Made by a program: the position numbers and the translations under genes. From positions 269,225-333,224 of the forward strand of contig JAKIVD010000001.1 of NCBI GenBank assembly GCA_021647205.1: a stretch of DNA of 64,000 bases, given 5' to 3'. The notes under the pieces were generated by a model. The model was not told where the DNA came from. It saw only the letters and a list, made by a program, of their open reading frames with translations, and did no database searches. Each line of letters opens with the position of its first letter. The first letter of the stretch is position 1. Source of the DNA: Bacteroidales bacterium (GTDB lineage: Bacteria; Bacteroidota; Bacteroidia; Bacteroidales; F082). This document shows positions 44,175 through 52,635 of this stretch, piece after piece.

Positions 44175-45422
44175 ATGAAAAAGAAATTGACACTACCTGC
44201 CCGCTCTTGTCGTTTTACTTTCTGTTTGTTTCTGCTTGTTATTGTTTCAGGCCAGGGCCTGTTTGCACAATCATCAGCAAACAATAACGGACATTTATTC
44301 AGCATTTCAGATAGCTTGAAATCGCCCCTCAGGCTGACGATAGACAAGCAGGGAATTGTTTATGTTACAGATGCCTTTCAGAAGTGCATCACCAAATATG
44401 ATGGTTCCGGTAATTACCTGGAAACAATTTATCCCGGCGGATCACCTGTTTTGGTGGCAGTTAGCAACAACAACCAGCTTGTCGTCAGTGATAACAACCA
44501 TGGCAATTTAGTTACAGTAAATCCAAACGGCAAACCCAACAAAATTTATTCTTCCTGTATCTATCCTTCCGATGCTGCTTTTGATGGCAACAACAAGCTG
44601 TATGTGGTAGACAGTAAACGCAAGCAGGTCATTGTGATGGATTTATCAGGAAATGAAATCAAAATAATTGGGGACGGTATTTTGGTTTATCCAACCGGGA
44701 TTGCTTACGACAAAAAGAATTCACGGATTTTGGTAGCCGAACATGGCGGCATCACTTCCGGGAAAACAGCAAATGACCTGAACACAAGGGTTCTTGCATT
44801 CGACTTGCAGGGAAACTTATTGGGCACCTTTGGTGAGTTTGGTTACGAAGACGGACAGTTCACGAGAATACAGGGGCTGGCCGTTGATGATTGGGGCAGA
44901 ATTTATGTCGTGGACAACTACCAGGCCACGATTAGTGTTTTTAATGAAGATGGGGATTTTATAACCAGATTTTCCGAATTTGGAAATAAACCCGGCCAAT
45001 TAAATTCCCCGATGGACATTGCAATTGATTCCAGGAACCGTATCTGGATAAGCTCGATGAATACGGGTTCACTCGAAGTGTTCAGTGCCAGGGAAATTGG
45101 TTTGGATGGTTCCGGTGAAATACTGCCCGTCAACAGTGAATTATTGCAAAATTACCCCAACCCTTTCCGGGATGGAACCTGGATACCATTTATTTTAGCT
45201 GATGACCAGGAGGTAACCATCAATATCTACAATGTGAAAGGAACGCTTGTCCGTACCTTCGAAGCAGGATTGCGAATAAAAGGCAAGTACACAGAAAATG
45301 GACGCGCCGTGTTTTGGGACGGAAACAATGCTGATGGACAGGCTGCCGGAAATGGCATTTACTTTTACGAGCTGAAACTGAACAACCTCAGAAAAGTACG
45401 GCGAATGGTTTTGCTGAATTAA
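44175..45422 (+). CDS. NHL-repeat beta-propeller protein with T9SS sorting domain
   Basis: A 415-residue exported protein: signal peptide (FCLFLLVIVSGQGLFAQ), six or so NHL blades (~30-310, for example QFTRIQGLAVDDWGRIYVVD) and a C-terminal type A sorting domain beginning LLQNYPNPFRDGTWIPF and ending NLRKVRRMVLLN. The tail should send it through the type IX system to the outside of the cell, so this NHL member works on the surface, unlike the lipoprotein and signal-peptide-only versions upstream. It sits between two cytochromes in one unit, so a surface scaffold for extracellular cytochromes is inferred. Confidence 0.9.
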   Translation: MKKKLTLPARSCRFTFCLFLLVIVSGQGLFAQSSANNNGHLFSISDSLKSPLRLTIDKQGIVYVTDAFQKCITKYDGSGNYLETIYPGGSPVLVAVSNNNQLVVSDNNHGNLVTVNPNGKPNKIYSSCIYPSDAAFDGNNKLYVVDSKRKQVIVMDLSGNEIKIIGDGILVYPTGIAYDKKNSRILVAEHGGITSGKTANDLNTRVLAFDLQGNLLGTFGEFGYEDGQFTRIQGLAVDDWGRIYVVDNYQATISVFNEDGDFITRFSEFGNKPGQLNSPMDIAIDSRNRIWISSMNTGSLEVFSAREIGLDGSGEILPVNSELLQNYPNPFRDGTWIPFILADDQEVTINIYNVKGTLVRTFEAGLRIKGKYTENGRAVFWDGNNADGQAAGNGIYFYELKLNNLRKVRRMVLLN

Positions 45423-45447
45423 GGTTTATACAATAAATAGATTAGAG

Positions 45448-47772
45448 ATGAATAAAACTAACTTTTCTAAACAAAATATCCTGCTTGCTGTTTTACTTGT
45501 TTTCATCGTGGCATTCGTTTTCGTTAAAGAAGCCGGTTCACAGTTTTCAGGTAGTTCTTTAAAAGAAACAGAAAACATTTTATCTGGTGATTCGGCCCAT
45601 TGGAACAACAGCATCCCCTGCTTAACCTGCCATGTGTTAAATAACGCGCCCGGCGACCAATTGACAGCCATTGCGGGAAACGCTAACTTATGCATGAGCT
45701 GCCATAACCCGGCAGGGATGGCCAGCAATACACCTTTTACAAATGCTGACCGGGCCGAACCCGGGATTGGTGGCACCTCCCACGCATGGAACAAACCTGC
45801 AATCAATGAAGAATACGGAGCAAGTTTACCCACCAACTCAAATATGGCAAACAAGGTCATGTATGATGAAATAGTGTGTTCAACCTGCCACAACCCACAC
45901 GCTGACAATTATCCGCCTTTTTTAAGAATATCCAACGATCAGGATGCCATGTGCAAAGATTGCCATACGGTACGCAATGTGGGTACTTATTCCGATGACA
46001 CTACCAACAAAGGAAGCCATCCGGTAGGGAAAATATATCCCGCTGCCGACCCACGCTTTTATGCCACACCCCAAGACCCTGATATTATCCTCATCGGTTC
46101 ACAGGTGGAATGCAGCAGTTGCCACGGAATTCATTACACCAATTCCGGAGGTGCAAATAACGGTACTGGCGATGGCTATTTGCTGCGTACAACCAACGAT
46201 GACAATTTGTGTACTACCTGCCACACCTATACCGGGCACCAGGGGATGAGCTGTTCCCAATGTCACCAGACACACAATCCGAAGCGCGACAATATTTTCA
46301 TGACGAAAGATACATTGCTTACACCCAACGATGGTTTAAAGCCGGTTTTGTTTTATAGGGAAAGCGGCCCAAATTCTTATGCTGACGGTGACGCCACCTA
46401 CGATGGAGTTTGCGAGGTCTGCCATACAACAACAGATTATTACCGAAACAATTCCAGTGGCAATCATGTGCACAACAGAGGGATTAGTTGCGTAGTATGC
46501 CATCCCCATTCTGTTGAGTTTGCCCCACAAGGGGGATGCACCAGTTGTCATAGTTATACCCAGGACAATTTGGATAGCATTCCTGTCGGCGGACGAAGGC
46601 CTGTGGCCGGTGAGTTCCCCACGGGTAATTCCCACGCACATTATGGCGGCACACTGGACGATAACGATTGCAAAGTTTGCCATTCCCTGACTAACCATAA
46701 AGGAGGATATGTTGAGCTGATCAACCTTGATGACGGAAGTATTTTAAGTTTCCTGAAACCCGACTCCATCCACACCGACCCGGATGTTTCTAACTTTTGT
46801 CAGGCTTGTCACGATGCTGACGGGGCACTCTTATCAGCCGATCCTTTTGATCCTTTCGGTAACGGAAACGCTGCTCCGGATGTGGCAACACGCTTTTTGG
46901 GAACTTTGCAATGGAACGAATGGTATGGCGACTTTTGCTTCGGCAACGAAGGAACCATGCGGGGCGTAAACAGCCATCATGACATTAGCGATGCCGACCA
47001 GGCATTTAGTGGGGCAAAACTGGAATGTCTGAATTGTCATGGTTCGCACACGGTCTCAGCAACTGCCCCCCTTGCGGATCCCTTCAATCCAACATCCACC
47101 TGGACCGGAACCGACAATGGCTTTTGTTTATCCTGCCATAGCGGAGGAACAGGTCCCACTGATCCGGGTTTTCCTGAAAATGTTGAAGGCCCGACAATTG
47201 CACTCAGGGGTCTCGAAAGTTGTAATTATACCCCAACCCCCTGGCATGTTGATTATACCTGGACAAACTCGACCCATGGCCTTGATTCAAAAAGAGACTG
47301 GCCGGGCTACTCAGGCGCACCCGGATATGAAGTGTTGTGCATGGATTGCCATGACCCACATGGTTCTTATTCAGTAAATAACACTGCCGGAAACCCCTAT
47401 ATGATCAGGGATACTGTTGACGGAACTTCTTATGTGGATGATGGTGTCAGACCAGGTCCCCAGTGGACAGGCCCGCCCTGGAATACGTATGGTACAAACA
47501 GGGCGGTTAAGGTTACAATCTCAGGCACTATTGTTGATTGGGGCGGTACCGAAGGATTATGTGCTGTTTGCCACGCAAACTGGCTTGCTGCCTACTCTTG
47601 GCACTCCTCCTGTAATGGTTGCCAAACTTGTCATGGGCATGGGCAGGCTTGGGAAAACACCGATTGGGGCGGAGGAAATAATTCCGTTCCATGCGGTTTA
47701 AAATCGGCTAACGAGGTTCTTGATTCCAGGCAATGGGAGAACCCTTCTGTTTTCCACCTTAACCCGGAATAG
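45448..47772 (+). CDS. Seventeen-haem c-type cytochrome, 774 residues
   Basis: The largest cytochrome of the locus, with a signal anchor or signal peptide (NILLAVLLVFIVAFVFV) and seventeen CxxCH motifs spread over the full length (first CLTCH near residue 60, last CQTCH near 730). The spacing is wider than in the 19-haem protein, with Gly/Asn/Thr-rich connecting segments and several DPHGSY or NPHADN motifs. The C-terminus (FHLNPE) has no sorting domain. It probably serves as an outer-surface or periplasmic terminal reductase or wire. The substrate (metal oxide, partner cell, electrode-like acceptor) cannot be read from sequence. Confidence 0.93.
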   Translation: MNKTNFSKQNILLAVLLVFIVAFVFVKEAGSQFSGSSLKETENILSGDSAHWNNSIPCLTCHVLNNAPGDQLTAIAGNANLCMSCHNPAGMASNTPFTNADRAEPGIGGTSHAWNKPAINEEYGASLPTNSNMANKVMYDEIVCSTCHNPHADNYPPFLRISNDQDAMCKDCHTVRNVGTYSDDTTNKGSHPVGKIYPAADPRFYATPQDPDIILIGSQVECSSCHGIHYTNSGGANNGTGDGYLLRTTNDDNLCTTCHTYTGHQGMSCSQCHQTHNPKRDNIFMTKDTLLTPNDGLKPVLFYRESGPNSYADGDATYDGVCEVCHTTTDYYRNNSSGNHVHNRGISCVVCHPHSVEFAPQGGCTSCHSYTQDNLDSIPVGGRRPVAGEFPTGNSHAHYGGTLDDNDCKVCHSLTNHKGGYVELINLDDGSILSFLKPDSIHTDPDVSNFCQACHDADGALLSADPFDPFGNGNAAPDVATRFLGTLQWNEWYGDFCFGNEGTMRGVNSHHDISDADQAFSGAKLECLNCHGSHTVSATAPLADPFNPTSTWTGTDNGFCLSCHSGGTGPTDPGFPENVEGPTIALRGLESCNYTPTPWHVDYTWTNSTHGLDSKRDWPGYSGAPGYEVLCMDCHDPHGSYSVNNTAGNPYMIRDTVDGTSYVDDGVRPGPQWTGPPWNTYGTNRAVKVTISGTIVDWGGTEGLCAVCHANWLAAYSWHSSCNGCQTCHGHGQAWENTDWGGGNNSVPCGLKSANEVLDSRQWENPSVFHLNPE

Positions 47773-48115
47773 GAATAGAAGGAATTGAATTTATTTTAGT
47801 AGCAGTACCCGTGTCCTTTGAAATAATTATCCGAAAATCATAATGGTATCACAAGTGCAATGATGGAAACAACAAGGTTTAGGCGCATAGGTTTTATCTT
47901 TGTGTTCTTTCTGCATTCCCTGAAGAATGCAGGGGAATTTGATTTTCGACAGCATGCAGTATCTCACTGTTTTGATTTCGGATTTCGGAACTCAAGGCAG
48001 GGTTCCTTTTGAATGAGATTCTCCACCAAGTCACTATTGGCAATGGTGTGGCTGATGTGAATGATTAGAAGCCAGTGGGTTTTTTAATTCCTCTCATAGG
48101 AGGAGGCACAGTAAC
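47773..48115. promoter_or_regulatory. Intergenic region with a fourth sigma-54-like element
   Basis: About 340 bases without a gene. TGGCAATGGTGTGGCT at 48038-48053 has GG and GC with exactly 10 bases between, although TTGC is replaced by TGGC. It lies 63 bases before the mini-ORF at 48116. A strong AGGAGGAGG ribosome-binding site is present at about 48099-48107, unusual for this phylum. Confidence 0.4.
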
Positions 48116-48175
48116 ATGAGCAAACAAACACAAGCAAATTTTGACGAGCATATCAATTATGAAAAACAAATTTAA
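48116..48175 (+). CDS. Possible 19-residue leader peptide
   Basis: ATG at 48116 opens a 19-codon frame (MSKQTQANFDEHINYEKQI) preceded at good distance by AGGAGGAGG, the best Shine-Dalgarno in the window. It overlaps the start of the Cys-rich gene. It could be a translated leader that couples to the next gene, or a remnant of a longer gene. No family is known to me. Confidence 0.35.
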   Translation: MSKQTQANFDEHINYEKQI

Positions 48176-48488
48176 AATTCAAACCATGGAAAAGGTGCTT
48201 GAGAGTATAAAGACTGAAAACACCATGCCAAAAAAGGAGGATCCCGAGTTCTACCGAAAGGTAATTATCAGCGAGAAGGTTAAACAGGCTGCAACAAAGT
48301 GCAACAAGAATTTCTCTTGCCTTTCAGAAAACAGGGAAGGCCTGTGTGAGGTTTTTTCCTGTTTCGAATGTGTTCATTTTGTGCTCTGTTCCGGAGACGA
48401 AAACTGCGCTTATCGACATCAGATCAAAGGGAGGGTTTTCTGCGATTGTCCGGTACGGATTGAGCTTTATGATAAATACAAAATTTGA
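48159..48488 (+). CDS. Small cysteine-rich protein of unknown function
   Basis: About 109 residues (alternative start at 48186, MEKVLESIK). The second half has nine Cys in a compact arrangement: KCNKNFSC, LCEVFSCFEC, LCSGDENC and FCDCPVRIELYDKYKI. That pattern suggests an Fe-S cluster or zinc site. There is no signal peptide, so a cytoplasmic protein is expected. It sits directly downstream of the cytochrome locus behind a sigma-54-like element, and may be a redox-responsive or accessory factor. I do not recognise a named family. Confidence 0.7.
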   Translation: MKNKFKIQTMEKVLESIKTENTMPKKEDPEFYRKVIISEKVKQAATKCNKNFSCLSENREGLCEVFSCFECVHFVLCSGDENCAYRHQIKGRVFCDCPVRIELYDKYKI

Positions 48489-48496
48489 AGATACTT

Positions 48497-49186
48497 TTAT
48501 TGAACAATTTTGCTTTCTTCCATAATTACTTCATAAAAGTAACCATATCCAAAGTCTTTGTCCAAAGTGATTTTCCCTTCAAGGATTACCACGTCCCCTA
48601 CTTCTGCATCCATGTTTGTCGTGGCAACCAGATCAAATTTTCCCTCAAAATCGGTTCCGTCCTGCAGGTGAATCCAGTTTTTGCCCATAATTCCCGAGCT
48701 GAACTGCGCCACTTTTCCTTTGATTTGAACTCTTTTCCCGGCATATTTTTCTTTATCGGAAAACAATTCGGCAATAGTGATACTGCCTTCAACCGGGCTA
48801 ACGCTCACTTCTATTTTATCGGACTTAACCTTCGAAGAGGGGGCATCTGATTTCTTGTTGCCCATCGATTTCGCTTTTACAACCCCGCCAAGAAAGATAA
48901 CCGATTCAAATGTCCTGTTTAAAGTGGTGCTTTTAAAATCACGCATCTCATTTCCCCCCTGGTAATAATAGGTCTCCCCCGTTTCTGCTACCATTTTGGG
49001 AACTGCCAGCCATTGGGAACTGTCATTTTCCTCAACCAGTAAATAGGTATAAGAGTTCGTTTGCAAAACTTCCAACAAAAGTACTTTGTGGATACCGGTG
49101 TGATTTCTGTTGAACTGGCCATCATTTTGTCCAATGCTTTGCGACATAAACATCAGCACAGCGATAAAGGTAAATATAAGTCTCAT
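48497..49186 (-). CDS. Exported OB-fold protein, NrfJ-like C-terminal domain
   Basis: From ATG 49186 the protein has a signal peptide (LIFTFIAVLMFMSQSIGQ), a first domain of about 100 residues, a linker, and a C-terminal OB-fold domain with GKRVQIKGKVAQFS, GIMGKNWIHLQDGTDFEGKF and AEVGDVVILEGKI, then GYGYFYEVIMEE. The MGKNWIHLQDG block recalls NrfJ-type small proteins encoded near multihaem cytochromes, which may assist haem-protein assembly or nitrite reductase. This resemblance is from memory. It converges on the Cys-rich gene, with stops 8 bases apart. An upstream frame extension to 49327 is not needed. Confidence 0.7.
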   Translation of the reverse strand: MRLIFTFIAVLMFMSQSIGQNDGQFNRNHTGIHKVLLLEVLQTNSYTYLLVEENDSSQWLAVPKMVAETGETYYYQGGNEMRDFKSTTLNRTFESVIFLGGVVKAKSMGNKKSDAPSSKVKSDKIEVSVSPVEGSITIAELFSDKEKYAGKRVQIKGKVAQFSSGIMGKNWIHLQDGTDFEGKFDLVATTNMDAEVGDVVILEGKITLDKDFGYGYFYEVIMEESKIVQ

Positions 49187-49770
49187 TTTCCTGTTTTTAA
49201 GTATGCTTATTCTTTCTGCAAAAGTACGAATTATCTTGGGTTGAATAGTGCAAAAGCGTTTGATAATACAAAACTTTGACCAAGTAAAGCACCATTTTTT
49301 GTATCTGGCGAAAAAATACTTCTGCATCCTTACGTTTGATCTTAAAATCCTGGCAAACTGGAATCCCGCAAATCAACAACTTTGATAATTGTCACTGTTG
49401 CAGCCTCCTGTTTTTCTTTTTGATGAACAGGGATGGGGTTCATTTGTCGGGAGGTTTCTTTATTATAGTTGTAGCCAATTAAGAAACTGAACGGAGTATT
49501 CAAAATATCAATAATAATTCCCGCTTTAAGGCTAAATGTAAAAGGTCAATCTAAGTCGTACTTTTATAGAAAGCAGAACTTGGAAATGGAATTTTAATTC
49601 GAATAGCAAGTCCTTTTATCAGTGCTTAAGTAAAACAAATGTATCTATGGTTTTGAAAGTAATAGAAATACGGAATCAAAATTAATTGTTTTATTCGAAG
49701 ATAATGAAGTCGGCATAAAACTGAAATTTTCGACAGCTAACTGACAAGCAGAATAATAGGCATTGCATTT
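49187..49770. other. Intergenic region without visible genes
   Basis: About 580 AT-rich bases between the OB-fold gene and a transporter-like remnant. I see no convincing coding stretch, RNA gene or repeat. Confidence 0.5.
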
Positions 49771-49968
49771 ATGTTGAATAATGCTGCAAAAGGCAAGGAT
49801 AAAATAAAACTTAAAAATGCGCGAATCAGAATTGCTAAAAGAGCACTGTTTCTATTCGTCGTAGGACTTTTATATACACCGATTTGGATAGCCAACATTC
49901 AACATTTTTATGGAATTTTGAAGCAGTTGAAAACTCAAGGTTTGTTGTACACTCCAACTTCATTGTAA
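49771..49968 (+). pseudogene. Fragment of a membrane acyltransferase-like protein
   Basis: Sixty-five residues including NARIRIAKRALFLFVVGLLY and TPIWIANIQHFYGIL, which resemble an internal segment of multi-spanning DUF418/DUF1624-type or acyltransferase membrane proteins. The frame then ends in a short unrelated tail that echoes its own sequence (LLYTPTSL). The rest of the gene is absent, so it is a remnant. Confidence 0.45.
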
Positions 49969-50029
49969 ATCAAAAGTGAATCACAACACAGGCGGCTACT
50001 ATTCTTATACTTCAAATTAGCATGCACCT

Positions 50030-50953
50030 TTACCTCCATTTAACTTTCATAAATCGTGCATTCTTGTCAAAGCTTTTAGGTATTTTATCTAAAATTTCGG
50101 CCCTTAAAGCATCTATCAAAGCCTCTTTGGAAAACGAATGGTGGGTTACAATACTGACTTCCCGAATTGGTTTAGGCTCCGAAAAATGGACGACAGAAGC
50201 TTTGTCGTTTTTGTTAATTGCCATTTCGGGCACCAAGGTAAAACCGCCATAATTGTCAACCATTTTTTTCAGGGCTTCGATTGAACCGCTTTGAAAGTGG
50301 ATGTTTTTATTGGAAGCCGTATTGGTACAAATATTCAAAACCTGGTTCCTGAAACAGTGGCCTTCGTTTAAAAGCCATAAATCGTTGAGCTGTTCGATAT
50401 CGCCTGTTGAGATTGTTTCTTTTCTTCCCAGGGGATGATCTTTTTGTCCGTAAAAAACAAAAGGTTCATTATATAATTTTACCTCCCTGATGAAAGTTTC
50501 GTCAACAGGAGTAACCAGAATACCCATGTCAATTTCTTTTTTTTGCAAGGCATTTATGATATATTCGGTTTGCATTTCTTCAATTTTCAAAATTGTATTG
50601 GGATATTTTGCCGAGAAATTACCCGAAATCAATGGAATAAGATATTGGGAAATTGTCGGGATTACCCCTATTGTAAACTTCCCCTCAACACTGTCCAGTT
50701 CTTTGTTTACCATATTCTTCAGCTCACCAACATCCCGAATAATCATTTTCGCTTTTTCGATAAACAGTTCTCCTGCTTGTGTTGGCAACAGCGGGGTACT
50801 GGTCCTGTCAAATAATATTAAGCCAATTTCAGCTTCTAATTTTTTAACCTGCGTGGTTATTGTTGGCTGGGTTACAAAACACTTTTCGGCAGCCGTTACA
50901 AAATGCCTGTAAGTATCCAGAGCCACTACATATTCCAATTGTTGTAAAGTCAT
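50030..50953 (-). CDS. oxyR: Hydrogen-peroxide-responsive LysR regulator OxyR
   Basis: A 307-residue LysR-type regulator. The N-terminal helix-turn-helix (MTLQQLEYVVALDTYRHFVT, FVTQPTITTQVKKLE) is followed by an effector domain holding Cys200 and Cys209 (GHCFRNQVLNIC). Their spacing equals that of the redox-active C199/C208 pair of E. coli OxyR, so it should form the peroxide-induced disulfide. It is divergent from a catalase gene with a 101-base shared region, the classic OxyR-target layout. Confidence 0.93.
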   Translation of the reverse strand: MTLQQLEYVVALDTYRHFVTAAEKCFVTQPTITTQVKKLEAEIGLILFDRTSTPLLPTQAGELFIEKAKMIIRDVGELKNMVNKELDSVEGKFTIGVIPTISQYLIPLISGNFSAKYPNTILKIEEMQTEYIINALQKKEIDMGILVTPVDETFIREVKLYNEPFVFYGQKDHPLGRKETISTGDIEQLNDLWLLNEGHCFRNQVLNICTNTASNKNIHFQSGSIEALKKMVDNYGGFTLVPEMAINKNDKASVVHFSEPKPIREVSIVTHHSFSKEALIDALRAEILDKIPKSFDKNARFMKVKWR

Positions 50954-50991
50954 AATATTGATTTTATGAATGCAAATATAGACATTATTAA

Positions 50992-51023
50992 TTTGACTTA
51001 TATTGTTTCTGCCTGTATTTTTG
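50992..51023 (+). promoter_or_regulatory. Bacteroidota promoter of the catalase gene
   Basis: TTTG at 50992-50995 (-33) and TATTTTTG at 51016-51023 (-7) with 20 bases between, in the oxyR-catalase intergenic region. The catalase ATG follows 31 bases later. OxyR probably binds just upstream, but no operator was identified with confidence. Confidence 0.6.
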
Positions 51024-51054
51024 CAGCATTATTCATCATAAAAAATTATACGCC

Positions 51055-52575
51055 ATGAAAAAAATAGTATTAACCGCAATCATCTTTGCAATAAGTTTTG
51101 CAGGATTTGCACAAAACAACAAAGTAATGAAAACGAATAGCGGAGCTCCGGTAGGAGACAATCAAAACTCAAAAACGGCAGGCGAATATGGACCGGTATT
51201 ACTGGAAGATATTCATTTAATTGAAAAATTAGCGGCATTCGACAGGGAAAGAATCCCCGAAAGGGTAGTCCATCCCAGGGGTACGGGGGCGTCAGGATAT
51301 TTTGAGGCCACCAAAGATATGTCAGCCTATACAAAAGCTGTACTCTTTTCTAAAGCAGGAATGAAAACAGATTTAGCCGTTCGTTTTTCAACGGTGATAC
51401 ACGGAAAAGGCTCGCCTGAAACAGCAAGGGATCCGAGAGGTTTCGCCGTCAAGTTTTATACCGAACAGGGGAATTATGATATTGTAGGAAACAATCTGCC
51501 GGTATTCTTTATCAGGGATGCCATGAAATTCCCCGACATGGTTCATTCATTAAAACCATCGCCTGTTACGAATAAGCAGGACCCTAACCGGTATTTTGAT
51601 TTCTTCTCCAACATACCGGAAGCCACAAATATGATTACCCGTCTCTGGACAGACCTCGGAATTCCAAAAGGCTATCAGTACATGAACGGCAGCAGTGTGC
51701 ACGGTTTTAAATGGATAAATGCCGAAGGAAAAGTAACTTATGTGAAATATTCATGGGTAACGAAGCAAGGCGAGAAAAACCTTACCGGAGAAGAAGCCAT
51801 GAAACAACAGGGAATGGACTGGCAGCACGCCACCGTTAGTTTAAGGAAAGATATCGAAGACGGAAACTTTCCGCAATGGGATTTATATGTCCAAATGATT
51901 CAGCCTGAAGATTTACATTCGTTTGATTTCTGGCCTTTGGACGCAACCAAAGACTGGCCTGAAGATAAAATTGAGAAAGTAAAAATCGGCACCATGACAC
52001 TAAATCAGAACCCGGTTAATTTCTTCGAGCAGGTGGAAAGCATTGCCTTCTCCCCGGGAACATTGATCCCCGGAGTAGAACCGTCAGAAGATAAATTGTT
52101 ACAGGGCAGGTTGTTCTCTTATTTCGATACGCAACGCCACAGGTTAGGGCCGAATTTTCAACAACTGGAAATCAACAAACCCAACGAACCCCCGGTAAAT
52201 TATAATTCGGACAGTTGGAGCAGTTATGGAAACAAAAGGTTTACAAACCCCGATGTGAACTACCAGCCCAGCAATAAAGTCAATGTAGCCGAAGATGAAC
52301 AATACAAACAATCGGAAACAACTTACGAAAATGTGACCATCACCCAAAAGAAAATTACCAAGACAAATGATTTTGCCCAGGCAGGTGAATTTTACCGGTC
52401 GCTCAATAAAGAAGAACAGGACAACCTGATTAAAAACCTGAGCGGCGACCTCGGCCAGGTAACCGATAAATCCATTCAAATGAAAATGATCACCTATTTT
52501 TACAGGGCCGACATGGATTACGGAATGAGAATGGCGGAAGCGCTTGACTTTTCACGGGAAGATTTTATGAAATAA
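51055..52575 (+). CDS. Monofunctional haem catalase with signal peptide
   Basis: Haem catalase (hydrogen peroxide to water and oxygen), 506 residues. The active-site His73 lies in ERVVHPRGTGASG, the distal Asn in IVGNNLPVFFIRD, and the proximal haem-ligand Tyr356 in RLFSYFDTQRHRLG. All are present. Unusually, it starts with a cleavable signal peptide (MKKIVLTAIIFAISFAGFAQ), so it should act in the periplasm or outside the cell. A terminator follows, and an ankyrin protein comes next. OxyR control is expected from the divergent layout. Confidence 0.95.
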   Translation: MKKIVLTAIIFAISFAGFAQNNKVMKTNSGAPVGDNQNSKTAGEYGPVLLEDIHLIEKLAAFDRERIPERVVHPRGTGASGYFEATKDMSAYTKAVLFSKAGMKTDLAVRFSTVIHGKGSPETARDPRGFAVKFYTEQGNYDIVGNNLPVFFIRDAMKFPDMVHSLKPSPVTNKQDPNRYFDFFSNIPEATNMITRLWTDLGIPKGYQYMNGSSVHGFKWINAEGKVTYVKYSWVTKQGEKNLTGEEAMKQQGMDWQHATVSLRKDIEDGNFPQWDLYVQMIQPEDLHSFDFWPLDATKDWPEDKIEKVKIGTMTLNQNPVNFFEQVESIAFSPGTLIPGVEPSEDKLLQGRLFSYFDTQRHRLGPNFQQLEINKPNEPPVNYNSDSWSSYGNKRFTNPDVNYQPSNKVNVAEDEQYKQSETTYENVTITQKKITKTNDFAQAGEFYRSLNKEEQDNLIKNLSGDLGQVTDKSIQMKMITYFYRADMDYGMRMAEALDFSREDFMK

Positions 52576-52592
52576 TAAACATCCTAAACCTT

Positions 52593-52622
52593 AAGGGGAG
52601 GTAGCAATACCTCCCCTTTTTA
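52593..52622 (+). terminator. Terminator after catalase
   Basis: AAGGGGAGGTA (52593-52603) and TACCTCCCCTT (52608-52618) form a perfect 11-bp stem with a GCAA loop, continuing into TTT. Confidence 0.88.
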
Positions 52623-52635
52623 ATACTCAAAAAAA

